Below are positions 25,539 to 34,388 of a DNA stretch of 64,000 nucleotides, piece by piece (position 1 is the first letter of the stretch; each line of letters starts with the position of its first letter). The position numbers were made by a program, and so were the translations under genes. The notes beneath the pieces are model-generated. The model made no database searches and was not told where the DNA came from. It saw only the letters and a list, made by a program, of their open reading frames with translations. The DNA is from Paenibacillus thalictri (GTDB lineage Bacteria; Bacillota; Bacilli; Paenibacillales; NBRC-103111): the NCBI RefSeq assembly GCF_004307995.1, contig NZ_SIRE01000007.1, positions 1-64,000 on the forward strand, written 5' to 3'.

Positions 25539-26380
25539 AAACGAAAGCGCGGACTAAAAGCAACCTGGGAAAGCTGCTCATGACCTTGCTGGTGTCGGTG
25601 CTTGGCATATTGATGCTGCTGCCGTTTCTGTGGATGGTTTCCGCTTCGCTAAAGCAGCCAAACGAAGTATTCCAGTTTCCGATTCGTTGGATTCCCGCAC
25701 ACCTGCAATTTACCAACTACAAGGAGGTGTGGCTGAACAAATATTATCCGTTTTCGCTGTTTTTTTTCAACTCGCTTAAAGTGACGGCAATCACCATCAT
25801 CGGTACGCTGCTCGTTAGCGCGGCCGCCGCTTATGCATTCGCCAAAATCGAGTTCAGATGGAAAAATGCGATATTTCTCGTTTACCTGACCACTTTGATG
25901 ATCCCTCATCAGGTGACGCTTGTCCCGCGGTTTATTTTATTTCATTGGCTTGGCGTGTACGACACGCATTGGACGCTGATTCTTCCGGGGATGTTTAATA
26001 TTATCGGGATTTTCCTGCTGCGGCAATTTTTTATGGGTATCCCGAAAGATTTTTCCGAGTCGGCGTTTATCGATGGCGCCAGACATGCTACCATTTTTTG
26101 GCGTATCGTCATTCCGCTGGCTACACCGGGTTTTGTCTCGCTGATCATTCTGTCGTTTGTGTGGAACTGGAACAATTACATGGACCCGCTTATTTTTCTG
26201 ACAAGCAAGCAGCTGTATACGATTCCGGTCGGGCTGCAGACACTGCTCGATCAGGAGGGGATCCGCACCAATCTGGTAATGGCCGGGGCGACATGCTCCG
26301 TGCTGCCTATTATGATCGTTTTTCTGCTGTTTCAAAAACATTTCATTCAAGGCATCGCTTCGAGTGGTATCAAAGGTTAG
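25520..26380 (+). CDS. Carbohydrate ABC transporter permease (UgpE/MalG type)
   Basis: 286 residues if the ATG at 25520 is used; an in-frame ATG at 25502 is possible, but a GGAGG at 25504-25508 supports 25520. Six membrane helices, EAA loop FSESAFIDGARHATIFWRIV, and the usual ending QKHFIQGIASSGIKG. Translationally coupled to the upstream permease by a 19-bp overlap. The two form the channel of an importer for a sugar or sugar acid, judged from the lyase and oxidoreductase genes that follow. Confidence 0.93.
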   Translation: MGDVHVKTKARTKSNLGKLLMTLLVSVLGILMLLPFLWMVSASLKQPNEVFQFPIRWIPAHLQFTNYKEVWLNKYYPFSLFFFNSLKVTAITIIGTLLVSAAAAYAFAKIEFRWKNAIFLVYLTTLMIPHQVTLVPRFILFHWLGVYDTHWTLILPGMFNIIGIFLLRQFFMGIPKDFSESAFIDGARHATIFWRIVIPLATPGFVSLIILSFVWNWNNYMDPLIFLTSKQLYTIPVGLQTLLDQEGIRTNLVMAGATCSVLPIMIVFLLFQKHFIQGIASSGIKG

Positions 26381-26420
26381 ACCGGCCAATCACGGCCGCA
26401 ACATATACGGAGGTGCAAAC

Positions 26421-27308
26421 ATGAATAAATTGCAAGGTGTTATTTGTCCAATGGTTACCCCGCTTGACGAGAATCAAAACATTGATGAGGCAGGAACAAG
26501 GAAGCTTGTCCGCCGCTTGCGGGAGAAAGGGGCGAGCGGGCTGTTTATCCTCGGCACGATGGGCGAGTTCCCTATGATCGTCGAAGAGGAGAAACGCAGA
26601 CTGGTGGAAATCGTTGTGGATGAGGCGGGACGAGATATTTCCGTGCTGGTGAACGTGTCCGAGCAGGGACCGCGCAAAACGGAAAGGACGCTGCGCATGG
26701 CGATTGATGCCGGGGCGGAAGCGATCGTGTTGACGCCTCCGCATTATTACAACACCCGGAATAAGCGGGAGCTCTTCAATTACTATACATCTTTTTCCAG
26801 GAATACGGATGTGCCGGTTATTATTTACGACGCCGGGTATACCAATAATTCGATTCCGACCGATATTTTGCTTGAACTAAGCGCCGAGCGCAATATCATC
26901 GGCGTGAAATGCGCCGTATTCACACATGCACCGCTGCTGCGCGAGTTTTATGGAAGAGACGACTTCGCCATTTTACACGGCGACGAGACAAGCCTAGACT
27001 TGGCCGTTCATGCCGGTGCGGACGGGATCGTGCCCGGCATAAGCAGCCTTGCCGTGGATCTGTGCGTCGAGCTGTTCCAATCGGCGAAGTCGGGTCAGCT
27101 GGCGGAAGCGATGCGCGTGCAAAAGCAGCTGCTGCACATTCAGCGGACTGTGTACGGCGTCGGCGGAACCCATTGGGGCAACGGGCAAAAATATGCGCTT
27201 TCGCAGCTTGGCGTTTGCCAGGAGCATATCGCGACAACCCTACTGCCGCTAAGCGAAGAAGACCGCCGCGATATCGGAAGCATGCTGACAACATACGGAA
27301 TTTCCTGA
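26421..27308 (+). CDS. Dihydrodipicolinate synthase/N-acetylneuraminate lyase family aldolase
   Basis: 295 residues from the ATG at 26421 (GGAGGTGCAAAC upstream). The Schiff-base lysine is K163 (IIGVKCA) and the partner tyrosine Y136 (VIIYDAG), 27 residues apart as in the family. The N-terminal LFILGTMGEFPMI matches the GTTGE substrate-carboxylate motif with a Met variation. Members split or form 2-keto acids with pyruvate. Beside a sugar importer and an oxidoreductase, cleavage of a 2-keto-3-deoxy sugar acid is more likely than lysine synthesis. The YDAG in place of YNxP departs from both the classical DapA and NanA patterns. Confidence 0.88.
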   Translation: MNKLQGVICPMVTPLDENQNIDEAGTRKLVRRLREKGASGLFILGTMGEFPMIVEEEKRRLVEIVVDEAGRDISVLVNVSEQGPRKTERTLRMAIDAGAEAIVLTPPHYYNTRNKRELFNYYTSFSRNTDVPVIIYDAGYTNNSIPTDILLELSAERNIIGVKCAVFTHAPLLREFYGRDDFAILHGDETSLDLAVHAGADGIVPGISSLAVDLCVELFQSAKSGQLAEAMRVQKQLLHIQRTVYGVGGTHWGNGQKYALSQLGVCQEHIATTLLPLSEEDRRDIGSMLTTYGIS

Positions 27309-27339
27309 TCTTATCTTACTTGAAAAGGAGCGAACAATA

Positions 27340-28698
27340 ATGATCAAAGAGATTGACGCCGACGTTGTTGTCATCGGAGGAGGGCCGGCGGGAATCAATG
27401 CGGCCATCGCCGCCGGACGCAGCGGCGCCCGAACGGTGCTTGTCGAGCGGTACGGTTTTGTCGGCGGCATGTCGACGGCGGCGCTTGTTTATCCGTGGAT
27501 GACCTTTCATACGATGGATGGCCGGCAGGTTATCAAAGGTATTGCGCAAGAAATTATCGATCGTCTGGTGAAGCTGAACGCTTCGCCGGGACATGTGCGC
27601 GATACGGTAGGTTTTGTTCGAACTGTGACGCCGTATCATCCGGAAGTGTACAAAGTGGTTGCTCTCGATATGCTGTGCGAAGCCGGAGTTAAGCTTTATC
27701 TGCACAGCTTCGCGGACGAAGCTGAGGTGGAGGACGACCGGGTCGTTTCCGTGCAGATTACGGGCAAATCCGGCCGCATGCGCATTCGGGGGAACGTATT
27801 TATCGATACGACCGGCGACGCGGATATTGCTTATTTGTCGGGAGCGCCTTATTGGCAGGGCAGAGACGGAGATTTGCTGACACAACCGATGACGCTCAAA
27901 TTCCGCATGAAAGGCGTCGATTTGCAGCGCGTCAAAGCTTACATGCTGGAGCATCCGGACGAATTTAACGATAAAACGCCGATTGCGGAGCTGCCGGACT
28001 TGCCGCTGACCGGGGTGGGCGGGTTCTCCAAACATTGGCAGGAAGCCAATCTGCCGATCAACAGACAGGATGTGCTGTTTTTCACCGGACCGGGCGATGA
28101 CGAAGTGCTAGTCAATTCAACGCGCGTGCAGGGCCTTGACGGAACAAAGGTTGAAGATTTGACGTTGGCTGAAGAATTGGGGCGCAAGCAGGTGCTTCAA
28201 TATGCAGCGTTTATGATCGAGTCGTTGCCGGGCTTCGAAAATGCCTCGTTATCGCAAGTCGGCGCGCAGATCGGGGTTCGGGAAACGAGGCGGATCGAAG
28301 GGTTTTATGCACTGCGGATGGAGGATGTCGTACAGGCGGCGCGCTTCGATGATTGTATTGCCCGCAGCGGTTATCCGATCGACATCCACGATCCGCTTGG
28401 ACGTGGTGTCACCGCGGCATGGATCGGGGGCGACGGCGCTTATGATATTCCTTACCGCTGTATCTTGTCCCGGACGATCGTCAATCTGCTGGCCGCCGGC
28501 CGCTGTATCTCGACGACCCATGAGGCGCTTGCTACTACCCGCTTGACGCCAAGCTGTATGGCAACCGGGCAGGCGGCCGGGACGGCGGCCGGATTGGCCG
28601 TCAAACGCGGAATCACGCCGCACGATATCGACGTGAAAGAGCTTCAGGCCTTGTTGATCGAAGGCGGCGCGGTACTGGAACAGGTCCGCGAGGGATAG
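27340..28698 (+). CDS. FAD-dependent oxidoreductase (FAD_oxidored/GMC-unlike, PF12831 type)
   Basis: 452 residues. The Rossmann start VVIGGGPAGINAAIAAGRSG and the ERYGFVGGMSTAALVYPW segment bind FAD. The C-terminal LLAAGRCISTTHEALATTRL closes the FAD domain, as in the FAD-dependent proteins often found in polysaccharide-use loci. The substrate half in the middle has no signature I can name. It follows the aldolase by 31 bp with its own AAAAGGAG. It probably oxidises or reduces a sugar-derived intermediate; direction and substrate are unknown. Confidence 0.88.
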   Translation: MIKEIDADVVVIGGGPAGINAAIAAGRSGARTVLVERYGFVGGMSTAALVYPWMTFHTMDGRQVIKGIAQEIIDRLVKLNASPGHVRDTVGFVRTVTPYHPEVYKVVALDMLCEAGVKLYLHSFADEAEVEDDRVVSVQITGKSGRMRIRGNVFIDTTGDADIAYLSGAPYWQGRDGDLLTQPMTLKFRMKGVDLQRVKAYMLEHPDEFNDKTPIAELPDLPLTGVGGFSKHWQEANLPINRQDVLFFTGPGDDEVLVNSTRVQGLDGTKVEDLTLAEELGRKQVLQYAAFMIESLPGFENASLSQVGAQIGVRETRRIEGFYALRMEDVVQAARFDDCIARSGYPIDIHDPLGRGVTAAWIGGDGAYDIPYRCILSRTIVNLLAAGRCISTTHEALATTRLTPSCMATGQAAGTAAGLAVKRGITPHDIDVKELQALLIEGGAVLEQVREG

Positions 28699-28797
28699 AC
28701 CGGCGATTTTGTCTTCTTATACCGCCGGTTTGTCACAATATGTTACAATATGAACAAAACAGCGGCTGCCAGCGGCATCATGGAGGTATACCGGGCG

Positions 28798-30591
28798 ATG
28801 ACAGAACGAATTTCGCGTAAAATTCGATTTCGCACCGTACAAAGCAAAATTTTCACGCTTGTATTTGTCTGTTTGATTATCCCGTTTGGTATTACTTTCT
28901 ATTACAGCTTTAATTCGCTCAAAGAGATTATAACCGATAAAATCGGCACCTCCGTTCAAGAATCGCTTCATCTGACCCAAAGCAATATGGAAGAAGTGCT
29001 TGGACAGATGATGTCGGCCGCCATGCTGGTCAGCATCGATCAGCCCGTAGCCCGCGTGTTGGAATCGCCTGGCGAAATGAGCCAATACGAACGGCTGAAA
29101 ATTACCGATGACATGATTTTTAAGTTAAACAGCACTTATTTGTATAAGATGCGTTTTTATACCGCGATTATGGATGCGCAGGGGCAGTTGTACTCGTCGC
29201 TGGAAAATCAGGCGAAGAAGGAAATCATTCAAAACTTCGCTTGGCTGCCGGAAGCCAAAGCGGCGAATAACCAGTTTCTATGGGTGTATGAAGAAAGCAA
29301 TTTAATCAGCGCCAACAAGAAAGAACCTACCTTGATCGTCGCCAAGTCGATCAGTTCCGCCGACGGAAGACGGAATATCGGGGTGGTTATGATTTTCCTG
29401 GGAGTTAATGAACTTGGTCCCACCTTAAACACTCTGGACGGTACGATGGTGTTGTCCGACGCTAACGGTAAGGTGCTGTATCGATCCAAAGGCATGCAAT
29501 TAAGCAATCTGAGCTCGGATGAACCGGTCACCCGGCGAATGGCCGACTCCAGTCAAGGCCAATTTATCGAAGACATAGACGGGCAGCGTTATATTGTGAA
29601 TTACCGGACGATTGCATTGACCGGTTGGAAGATCGCGCAGTTCAGGCCGTATGAAGCCGTGTTTAAGGAAATGGTCGACCTGCAAAAAGTGTACCTTTAT
29701 GTGATCGGCGGCATTCTCATCGTATTTATTTTGATTGCCGGCACAATCGCTTATGGCGTCACCCGTTCGCTGAGGCTGCTGCGGCTGAAGATGGTCAAGG
29801 TGGACAAAGGCAATCTGCACGCGGCTGCCGTAGCCGTCAGAGGAACTGATGAAATTGCGGAGCTGATGTCGACTTACAATGGCATGCTGGAGCAAATCAA
29901 GGAACTGATCCAGAATGTAAAAGAAGAGCAGAAGCAGAAAGAACATCTGCGCTTCAAGATGCTGCAGGCGCAAATCAACCCGCACTTTTTGCTGAACACA
30001 CTTAACAATATCAAGTGGATGGCATATATGAGGCGCGACCAGGAGGTCGGCGACATGATCTCCCATATGGCCGTCATGATGGAGGCAAGCATCGGCCGGG
30101 GAGAAGACGTTATAGCGCTGCGGCAGGAAATTGAATATATCCAAAGTTACGTAACCTTGCAAAATATTCGTTGGAACGGGCAAATCGAGCTGCGTACGGA
30201 CATCCCCGACCGCTTGCTGGCATGCGCCATTGTGAAGTTTACGCTGCAGCCGCTTGTCGAGAACAGCATTATACACGGCAGAGGGCAAGGTCGCAATGAA
30301 GCGCAGACGATTGATATCGTTTGCGAAGAAGAGCAGGACCATGTGACTCTCATCGTACGCGACAACGGTACGGGTGTCCCGGACAATAAGCTGCGCGTGA
30401 TCAAGGAAACGCTTGCGGAGCCGCAGCTGTACCGGAATCGGGAGCGCGTCGGGCTGCTGAATGTGCATGAACGAATCAAGCTTCATTTCGGCGATGCCTT
30501 CGGCATCGCTGTGAACAGCGCAGTAGGGGAAGGCACAGCCGTTACCGTAACGTTGCCGAAACTTTTGCCAGACGGAGGGACTCATGTATAA
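28798..30591 (+). CDS. Sensor histidine kinase, YesM type
   Basis: 597 residues from the ATG at 28798, which has GGAGGT 10 bases upstream; an ATG at 28750 has none. One membrane segment near residues 20-40 and one near 300-322 flank an extracellular sensor domain. A HAMP region leads to QINPHFLLNTLNNIKWMAYM with the phospho-acceptor H396 (His_kinase family PF06580), and the HATPase domain carries RDNGTGVPDNK. It would phosphorylate the response regulator whose gene overlaps its end by 8 bp, in response to an extracellular sugar or a loaded binding protein. Confidence 0.94.
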   Translation: MTERISRKIRFRTVQSKIFTLVFVCLIIPFGITFYYSFNSLKEIITDKIGTSVQESLHLTQSNMEEVLGQMMSAAMLVSIDQPVARVLESPGEMSQYERLKITDDMIFKLNSTYLYKMRFYTAIMDAQGQLYSSLENQAKKEIIQNFAWLPEAKAANNQFLWVYEESNLISANKKEPTLIVAKSISSADGRRNIGVVMIFLGVNELGPTLNTLDGTMVLSDANGKVLYRSKGMQLSNLSSDEPVTRRMADSSQGQFIEDIDGQRYIVNYRTIALTGWKIAQFRPYEAVFKEMVDLQKVYLYVIGGILIVFILIAGTIAYGVTRSLRLLRLKMVKVDKGNLHAAAVAVRGTDEIAELMSTYNGMLEQIKELIQNVKEEQKQKEHLRFKMLQAQINPHFLLNTLNNIKWMAYMRRDQEVGDMISHMAVMMEASIGRGEDVIALRQEIEYIQSYVTLQNIRWNGQIELRTDIPDRLLACAIVKFTLQPLVENSIIHGRGQGRNEAQTIDIVCEEEQDHVTLIVRDNGTGVPDNKLRVIKETLAEPQLYRNRERVGLLNVHERIKLHFGDAFGIAVNSAVGEGTAVTVTLPKLLPDGGTHV

Positions 30592-32164
30592 AGTCATCAT
30601 TGTGGACGACGAAATGCTGGTGCGTATTGGCATGACTTCCTTGATCCAGTGGGAGGACCACGGTTTTGAAGTGGTCGGAACCGCCAGCGACGGACTGCAG
30701 GCCTGCCAATTGATCGAGCGGCATATGCCGGATATTGTGCTGACGGACATCGTGATGCCCGAACTGAACGGCCTTGAGTTAATCGCTGCAACACGCCAAA
30801 AGTACCCGTTTATCCGTTTTATCGTGCTGAGCAGTCATAGCGATTATGCTTACGTGCGGGAAGCGATGAAGCTGGGCGCGGAAGATTACATTTTGAAAGC
30901 TTCCGTTAAACCGGCGGAAATGATTCGTCTGCTTGAGACAACGACGGCCAAGATGGGAATCAGCCCGGCGCTGCCGGAAACGGGGAAATCGGCGGGGCGC
31001 ACAACCGACAGGGAAACGATGATTCGTTTGCTTGGAGGCGGCGCGATCGACGAGGCGGAACGCGAAGGCTGGTTTGCGGAACGCGGCGATGCTTTGCATG
31101 ATTGGCTTATATTGGTGATTAAAGCGCACGGTCCCGAGGAGGAAACTGCAAATATCGGGATGGAGAGCGCTTTATTGCATTTGACGGATGCATATTTTTC
31201 GGGTAGCTGCGAGCATGTAGCGTTGTATAAAAGCGGCGAGTACATGGCGCTGATATCCGTCCCGCGCAGCGATGCGGATTTGGAGCCCGCGGCGTCCGAC
31301 GCCGCTCCGCTGCTGCTTGCGGTCCGGCGTTATTTGAACGTGGAGGTCAGCATCGGCATGAGCGGGCGGTTCGCCGGTCCTGCGGCCTTTAAAGCGGCGT
31401 TTGTGCAGGCCAAAGAAGCGCTGCAGTACGGCTTTTATTGCGGATTGGGGCAATGTTACCGATACGATCCGGCTTTTTTTCCGTCTATAGGCAACGGCTC
31501 CTTATTTGATAAAAAAGACGAGGAGCGGCTGGAGCATTGCGTGGAGACGGGAGCTTACGACGGATTGGAACCGCTGATCGCATCAATTTTTGCAAAACTG
31601 TCGATGAACAGGTATTACCGCAATCAAGATATCGGCATGTTTATGGAAATTGTTCATGCGGTCAAACGTATCGGCACACGCCAAGGGGTTGAATGGGAAC
31701 GCGTTTATCCGGGGGATACGCCTATTCATATCGAACTGCTGCGGCTCAGAACGATTGCAGACATGCAAGGCTGGTTCACCGCGCTCATCGGATCGTTTAG
31801 CCAACAGCTGCTAAAGTTTAACGGGGAGAAATACCGTGAAGAAGTGCGCCGTCTGATCGGTTATTTGAAGACGAATTATGCGCAGGATATATCGCTTAAC
31901 GGGGCTGCCGCGATTGCCAATATGAGCCCAAGTTATTTGAGCTCCATTTTCAAACGGGAAACAAATAAAAGCTTTGTGGAGTTTTTGACCGAAATCCGGA
32001 TGGAGAAGGCGGCGGAGTTGCTCATCCAAACGGATCTTCCCAGCTACCTGATCGCCGAGCAAGTGGGATACGAAAATATCAATTACTTCGGCAGGGCGTT
32101 CAAAAAAGAAATGGGTGTCAGCCCAAGCCAATACCGGATGAACCGTTCAAATACAAAAAAATAA
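30584..32164 (+). CDS. Response regulator with AraC-type DNA-binding domain, YesN type
   Basis: 526 residues. The receiver domain (1-120) has the acidic pair D9-D10 and the phosphorylation site D55 (VLTDIVMPELNG). A middle region of unknown fold follows, then an AraC helix-turn-helix domain at about 425-525 (MSPSYLSSIFKRETNKSF and VGYENINYFGRAFKKEMGVSP). The overlap with the kinase gene shows translational coupling and a matched pair. The two promoters with shared elements at 24493-24609 and 32171-32266 frame this regulator and are its best candidate targets. The SBP promoter begins only 7 bp after its stop. Confidence 0.94.
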   Translation: MYKVIIVDDEMLVRIGMTSLIQWEDHGFEVVGTASDGLQACQLIERHMPDIVLTDIVMPELNGLELIAATRQKYPFIRFIVLSSHSDYAYVREAMKLGAEDYILKASVKPAEMIRLLETTTAKMGISPALPETGKSAGRTTDRETMIRLLGGGAIDEAEREGWFAERGDALHDWLILVIKAHGPEEETANIGMESALLHLTDAYFSGSCEHVALYKSGEYMALISVPRSDADLEPAASDAAPLLLAVRRYLNVEVSIGMSGRFAGPAAFKAAFVQAKEALQYGFYCGLGQCYRYDPAFFPSIGNGSLFDKKDEERLEHCVETGAYDGLEPLIASIFAKLSMNRYYRNQDIGMFMEIVHAVKRIGTRQGVEWERVYPGDTPIHIELLRLRTIADMQGWFTALIGSFSQQLLKFNGEKYREEVRRLIGYLKTNYAQDISLNGAAAIANMSPSYLSSIFKRETNKSFVEFLTEIRMEKAAELLIQTDLPSYLIAEQVGYENINYFGRAFKKEMGVSPSQYRMNRSNTKK

Positions 32165-32170
32165 AACAAC

Positions 32171-32266
32171 GTTCGAAAAATAATGAATATGCGGCTGCGG
32201 AGCCAAAATAAATGAAACAAAACGGCAAAATACTTCCTTCTGGCCGGAATCAATGCGGATTATACT
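32171..32266 (+). promoter_or_regulatory. Promoter with activator-like sites for the binding-protein gene
   Basis: Distal 17-mer at 32171-32187, AAAATAAATGAAA at 32205-32217, TTCCTTCTGGCC at 32234-32245 and TATACT at 32261-32266, with the same 21- and 27-bp phasing as the promoter at 24493-24609. The distal element is 21 bp (two helical turns) closer here. Confidence 0.7.
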
Positions 32267-32272
32267 CAATCA

Positions 32273-32286
32273 TGTAAGCGCTATAT
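32273..32286 (+). promoter_or_regulatory. Candidate cre box at the transcription start of the 32321 gene
   Basis: TGTAAGCGCTATAT matches 13 of 14 positions of the cre consensus. It begins 7 bp after the -10 element, so it covers the expected +1, a classic repression position for CcpA. Confidence 0.5.
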
Positions 32287-32320
32287 GGATGCTGCGATCA
32301 TTTATTGGGGGAGGATTTTC

Positions 32321-33718
32321 ATGAAAAAGAAATTAGTGTCGATACCTGCGTTATTCAGTGCCGTGCTGCTTGTTTCAACGCTGAGCGGCTGCGGAGGGGC
32401 GGAACCGGCCAAAACGGATAACGCCGCTGCCGCCGGACAACCCGCGCAGAAGACGGCTCCTTCGGAACCGTCCGCATCTTCGCAAATCAAACCGGCGAAG
32501 ATCACATGGTGGGCGGCATGGGCCGAAGATCAGGGGCCTGCAGAGATGATCAAGAAGTTTAATCAGAAATATCCGCAGATTAAAGTCGAATACGTGCAGT
32601 TCACAAACAGCGATGAAGGCAATGTCAAAGTGGATACAAGCCTTGTTGCCGGCCAGCAGATCGATGTGTTTTTCAACTACGGGCTGCCGCGGTTGGAAGC
32701 ACGGGCCAAAAAAGGCGTTCTCCAGGATTTGAACGAATTTTTGACTAAGGACAAGGTTGATGTGGCCGGTGAATTCGGGCAAGAAACGTTCCAAATCGAC
32801 GGCAAGTATTACGGACTGCCGGCGACTTCTCTGATCGATGCCGTTTTCATCAACAAGAAAATGCTCGACGCTGCAGGCTTGAAAGTACCGGAGCGCTGGA
32901 CGCTGGATGAATACGCCGAATATGCGAAAGCGTTGACCAAAGGCGAAGGAAGCTCGAAAATATACGGTTCTTCCGACTACCTCAGCAATTATTACTGGAC
33001 GAATCCGGTCAGAGGGCTGCTTGGCAGCAACGCCTGGTACAAGTCGGACGGCACATCCAACTTCGATCATCCGGCCTACAAAAAAGCGCTCGAATTCAAG
33101 AACAAAATTGAAAACGTAGATAAATATCAGTATCCGTACACCGAATATAAATCGACCAAATCGTCAACCAACGAGTTATTTATCCAAGGAAAGATGGCGA
33201 TGGCCGTCAATTCCAACTCGGTTGCGAGGTTCATCAGCAATACAAAAGATTATCCCCGGGATTTCCTCGTAACGGTCGCTCCGCTGCCGACACTCGAGAA
33301 AGACCAGAAGGAAGTATATACAAACGGATTGCGGCACTTCGGCTATTTGGCCATGAATAAAAACACGAAGGAAAAAGAAGCCTCCTGGCTGTTTTTGAAA
33401 TGGCTGTCAACCGAAGGCTCGGTGGATTTGGCCCAAGTCGGACATATCCCTACCTGGAAAAAGAACAATAAAGATGCGATTGCCGCCATTATGCTCGGCC
33501 CTAATGCGGATAAAGTTGTGGATGTAGAGACATTCAAGCGTGTTATCTTGAATTATGATGCAAAGTCCTATACGGACACCATCTACACCGCTTATAACGA
33601 AGTCAACAAAATTTTGCAGGATGAGGCGGAAAAAGCGCTGTTTGGCATTTCCAGCATCGACGATGCTTTAAAGGAAATGAAGAAGAAAGCGGATCAAGCG
33701 ATTAAAGCTGCAAAATAA
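32321..33718 (+). CDS. Extracellular sugar-binding lipoprotein (SBP family 1)
   Basis: 465 residues from the ATG at 32321, which is preceded by GGGGGAGG; an upstream in-frame ATG at 32285 lies within the cre box and has no ribosome site. The signal peptide ends L-S-G-C, then a linker rich in Ala/Pro/Ser. The KITWWAAWAEDQGPAEMIKK opening of the mature part and the overall size match family 1 (MalE-like) binding proteins. It most likely loads the permease pair at 24654-26380, although it has its own promoter, which would give the excess of binding protein that importers need. No terminator follows directly; the transcript likely runs to 34090-34135. Confidence 0.92.
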   Translation: MKKKLVSIPALFSAVLLVSTLSGCGGAEPAKTDNAAAAGQPAQKTAPSEPSASSQIKPAKITWWAAWAEDQGPAEMIKKFNQKYPQIKVEYVQFTNSDEGNVKVDTSLVAGQQIDVFFNYGLPRLEARAKKGVLQDLNEFLTKDKVDVAGEFGQETFQIDGKYYGLPATSLIDAVFINKKMLDAAGLKVPERWTLDEYAEYAKALTKGEGSSKIYGSSDYLSNYYWTNPVRGLLGSNAWYKSDGTSNFDHPAYKKALEFKNKIENVDKYQYPYTEYKSTKSSTNELFIQGKMAMAVNSNSVARFISNTKDYPRDFLVTVAPLPTLEKDQKEVYTNGLRHFGYLAMNKNTKEKEASWLFLKWLSTEGSVDLAQVGHIPTWKKNNKDAIAAIMLGPNADKVVDVETFKRVILNYDAKSYTDTIYTAYNEVNKILQDEAEKALFGISSIDDALKEMKKKADQAIKAAK

Positions 33719-33720
33719 GC

Positions 33721-33993
33721 TCAGGCAAGGTAGGGAAAATATGGGGCGGAAGCGGTTTTGGCTCGACGGCCGGTTATCAAATTGATGATTTCACCGTTCA
33801 AGCCTGGAATGGAAGCGCTTGGCAAACGATGGCGACCGTCACGGGCAATACAAAAGATAGCGCTCTTGGCACATATAACGATTTGCCGATCACAGCTGTA
33901 ACGACAACCAAACTGAGGATGGACATCACCAACCCAAGCCACGACACCGACAATCGGGCTAGGTTGCAGGAAATCGAAGTGCACGGATATTAG
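33721..33993 (+). pseudogene. C-terminal relic of an F5/8 type C (discoidin-like) domain protein
   Basis: The frame ending at TAG 33991-33993 encodes a run including STAGYQIDDFTVQAWNGSAW, then LGTYNDLPITAVTTTKLRMD, and ends RARLQEIEVHGY. This is the typical tail of a carbohydrate-binding F5/8C domain. There is no start codon or ribosome site, and the open frame runs back into the end of the binding-protein gene in another frame. About 80 residues remain, so the rest was deleted. It now sits as an untranslated tail between that gene and its terminator. Confidence 0.75.
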
Positions 33994-34089
33994 AATCGGA
34001 TTACCCCTGTCAGCGGAAAACCGGCGAGGGTAAATTTATTATTTCGAAATGTGCTGGCTGAGCGCGACGAACCAGATCGTGCCGTTAGG

Positions 34090-34135
34090 AAAAAACGACT
34101 CGAATTCACGGTATGTGAATTTCAGTCGTTTTTTT
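34090..34135 (+). terminator. Rho-independent terminator after the 32321 gene and F5/8C relic
   Basis: AAAAAACGACT and AGTCGTTTTTTT arms enclose a second perfect stem, GAATTCAC/GTGAATTT-C, forming one long hairpin with a T-run. The A-rich 5' arm may make it work in both directions. Confidence 0.88.
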
Positions 34136-34137
34136 AT

Positions 34138-34380
34138 GTTTCATTCCGATCCTTGGGCATAGTATGCATTTGATTATGAAATCTGTTTCATTTTGTTTCT
34201 GCTTTGTTTCAATGAAATAAACAATGTCATCAAAAGGTATGCACTGCGACTGGTGCTAATGAATTAAAAATAAGTTGTTTACACATAAAGATAAATGTGT
34301 TTTAATAATTTTTGTGAAACTAATATGAAATTATAATGAAATAATTTCATATTAGTTTCACATATCGTTTCATTGATTCG
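34138..34380 (+). promoter_or_regulatory. Promoter region with clustered GTTTCA/TGAAAC half-sites
   Basis: A near-consensus promoter TTTACA (34278-34283), 17-bp spacer, TTTAAT (34301-34306) drives the downstream genes. GTTTCA or its complement occurs at about 34138, 34191, 34207 (as GTTTCAATGAAAT), within the large inverted repeat at 34313-34362, and at 34368. The region is AT-rich, unlike its neighbours. Binding by the LacI protein encoded at 39350 is a reasonable guess. Confidence 0.6.
34313..34362 (+). promoter_or_regulatory. Perfect inverted repeat with 22-bp arms at the predicted +1
   Basis: Arms 34313-34334 and 34341-34362 are exact reverse complements around the 6-bp spacer AATGAA. 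The left arm starts TGTGAAACTAATATG. It begins 7 bp after the -10 element, so it would be the first 50 nt of the mRNA as a long AT-rich stem, or a double operator. No T-run follows, so it is not an ordinary terminator. Confidence 0.75.
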
Positions 34381-34388
34381 GAGGTATC

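Noticed and set aside
29500..30750. 416-codon open frame on the minus strand
   Set aside because: Antisense to the histidine kinase and response regulator genes, both clearly real; no ribosome site or motif.
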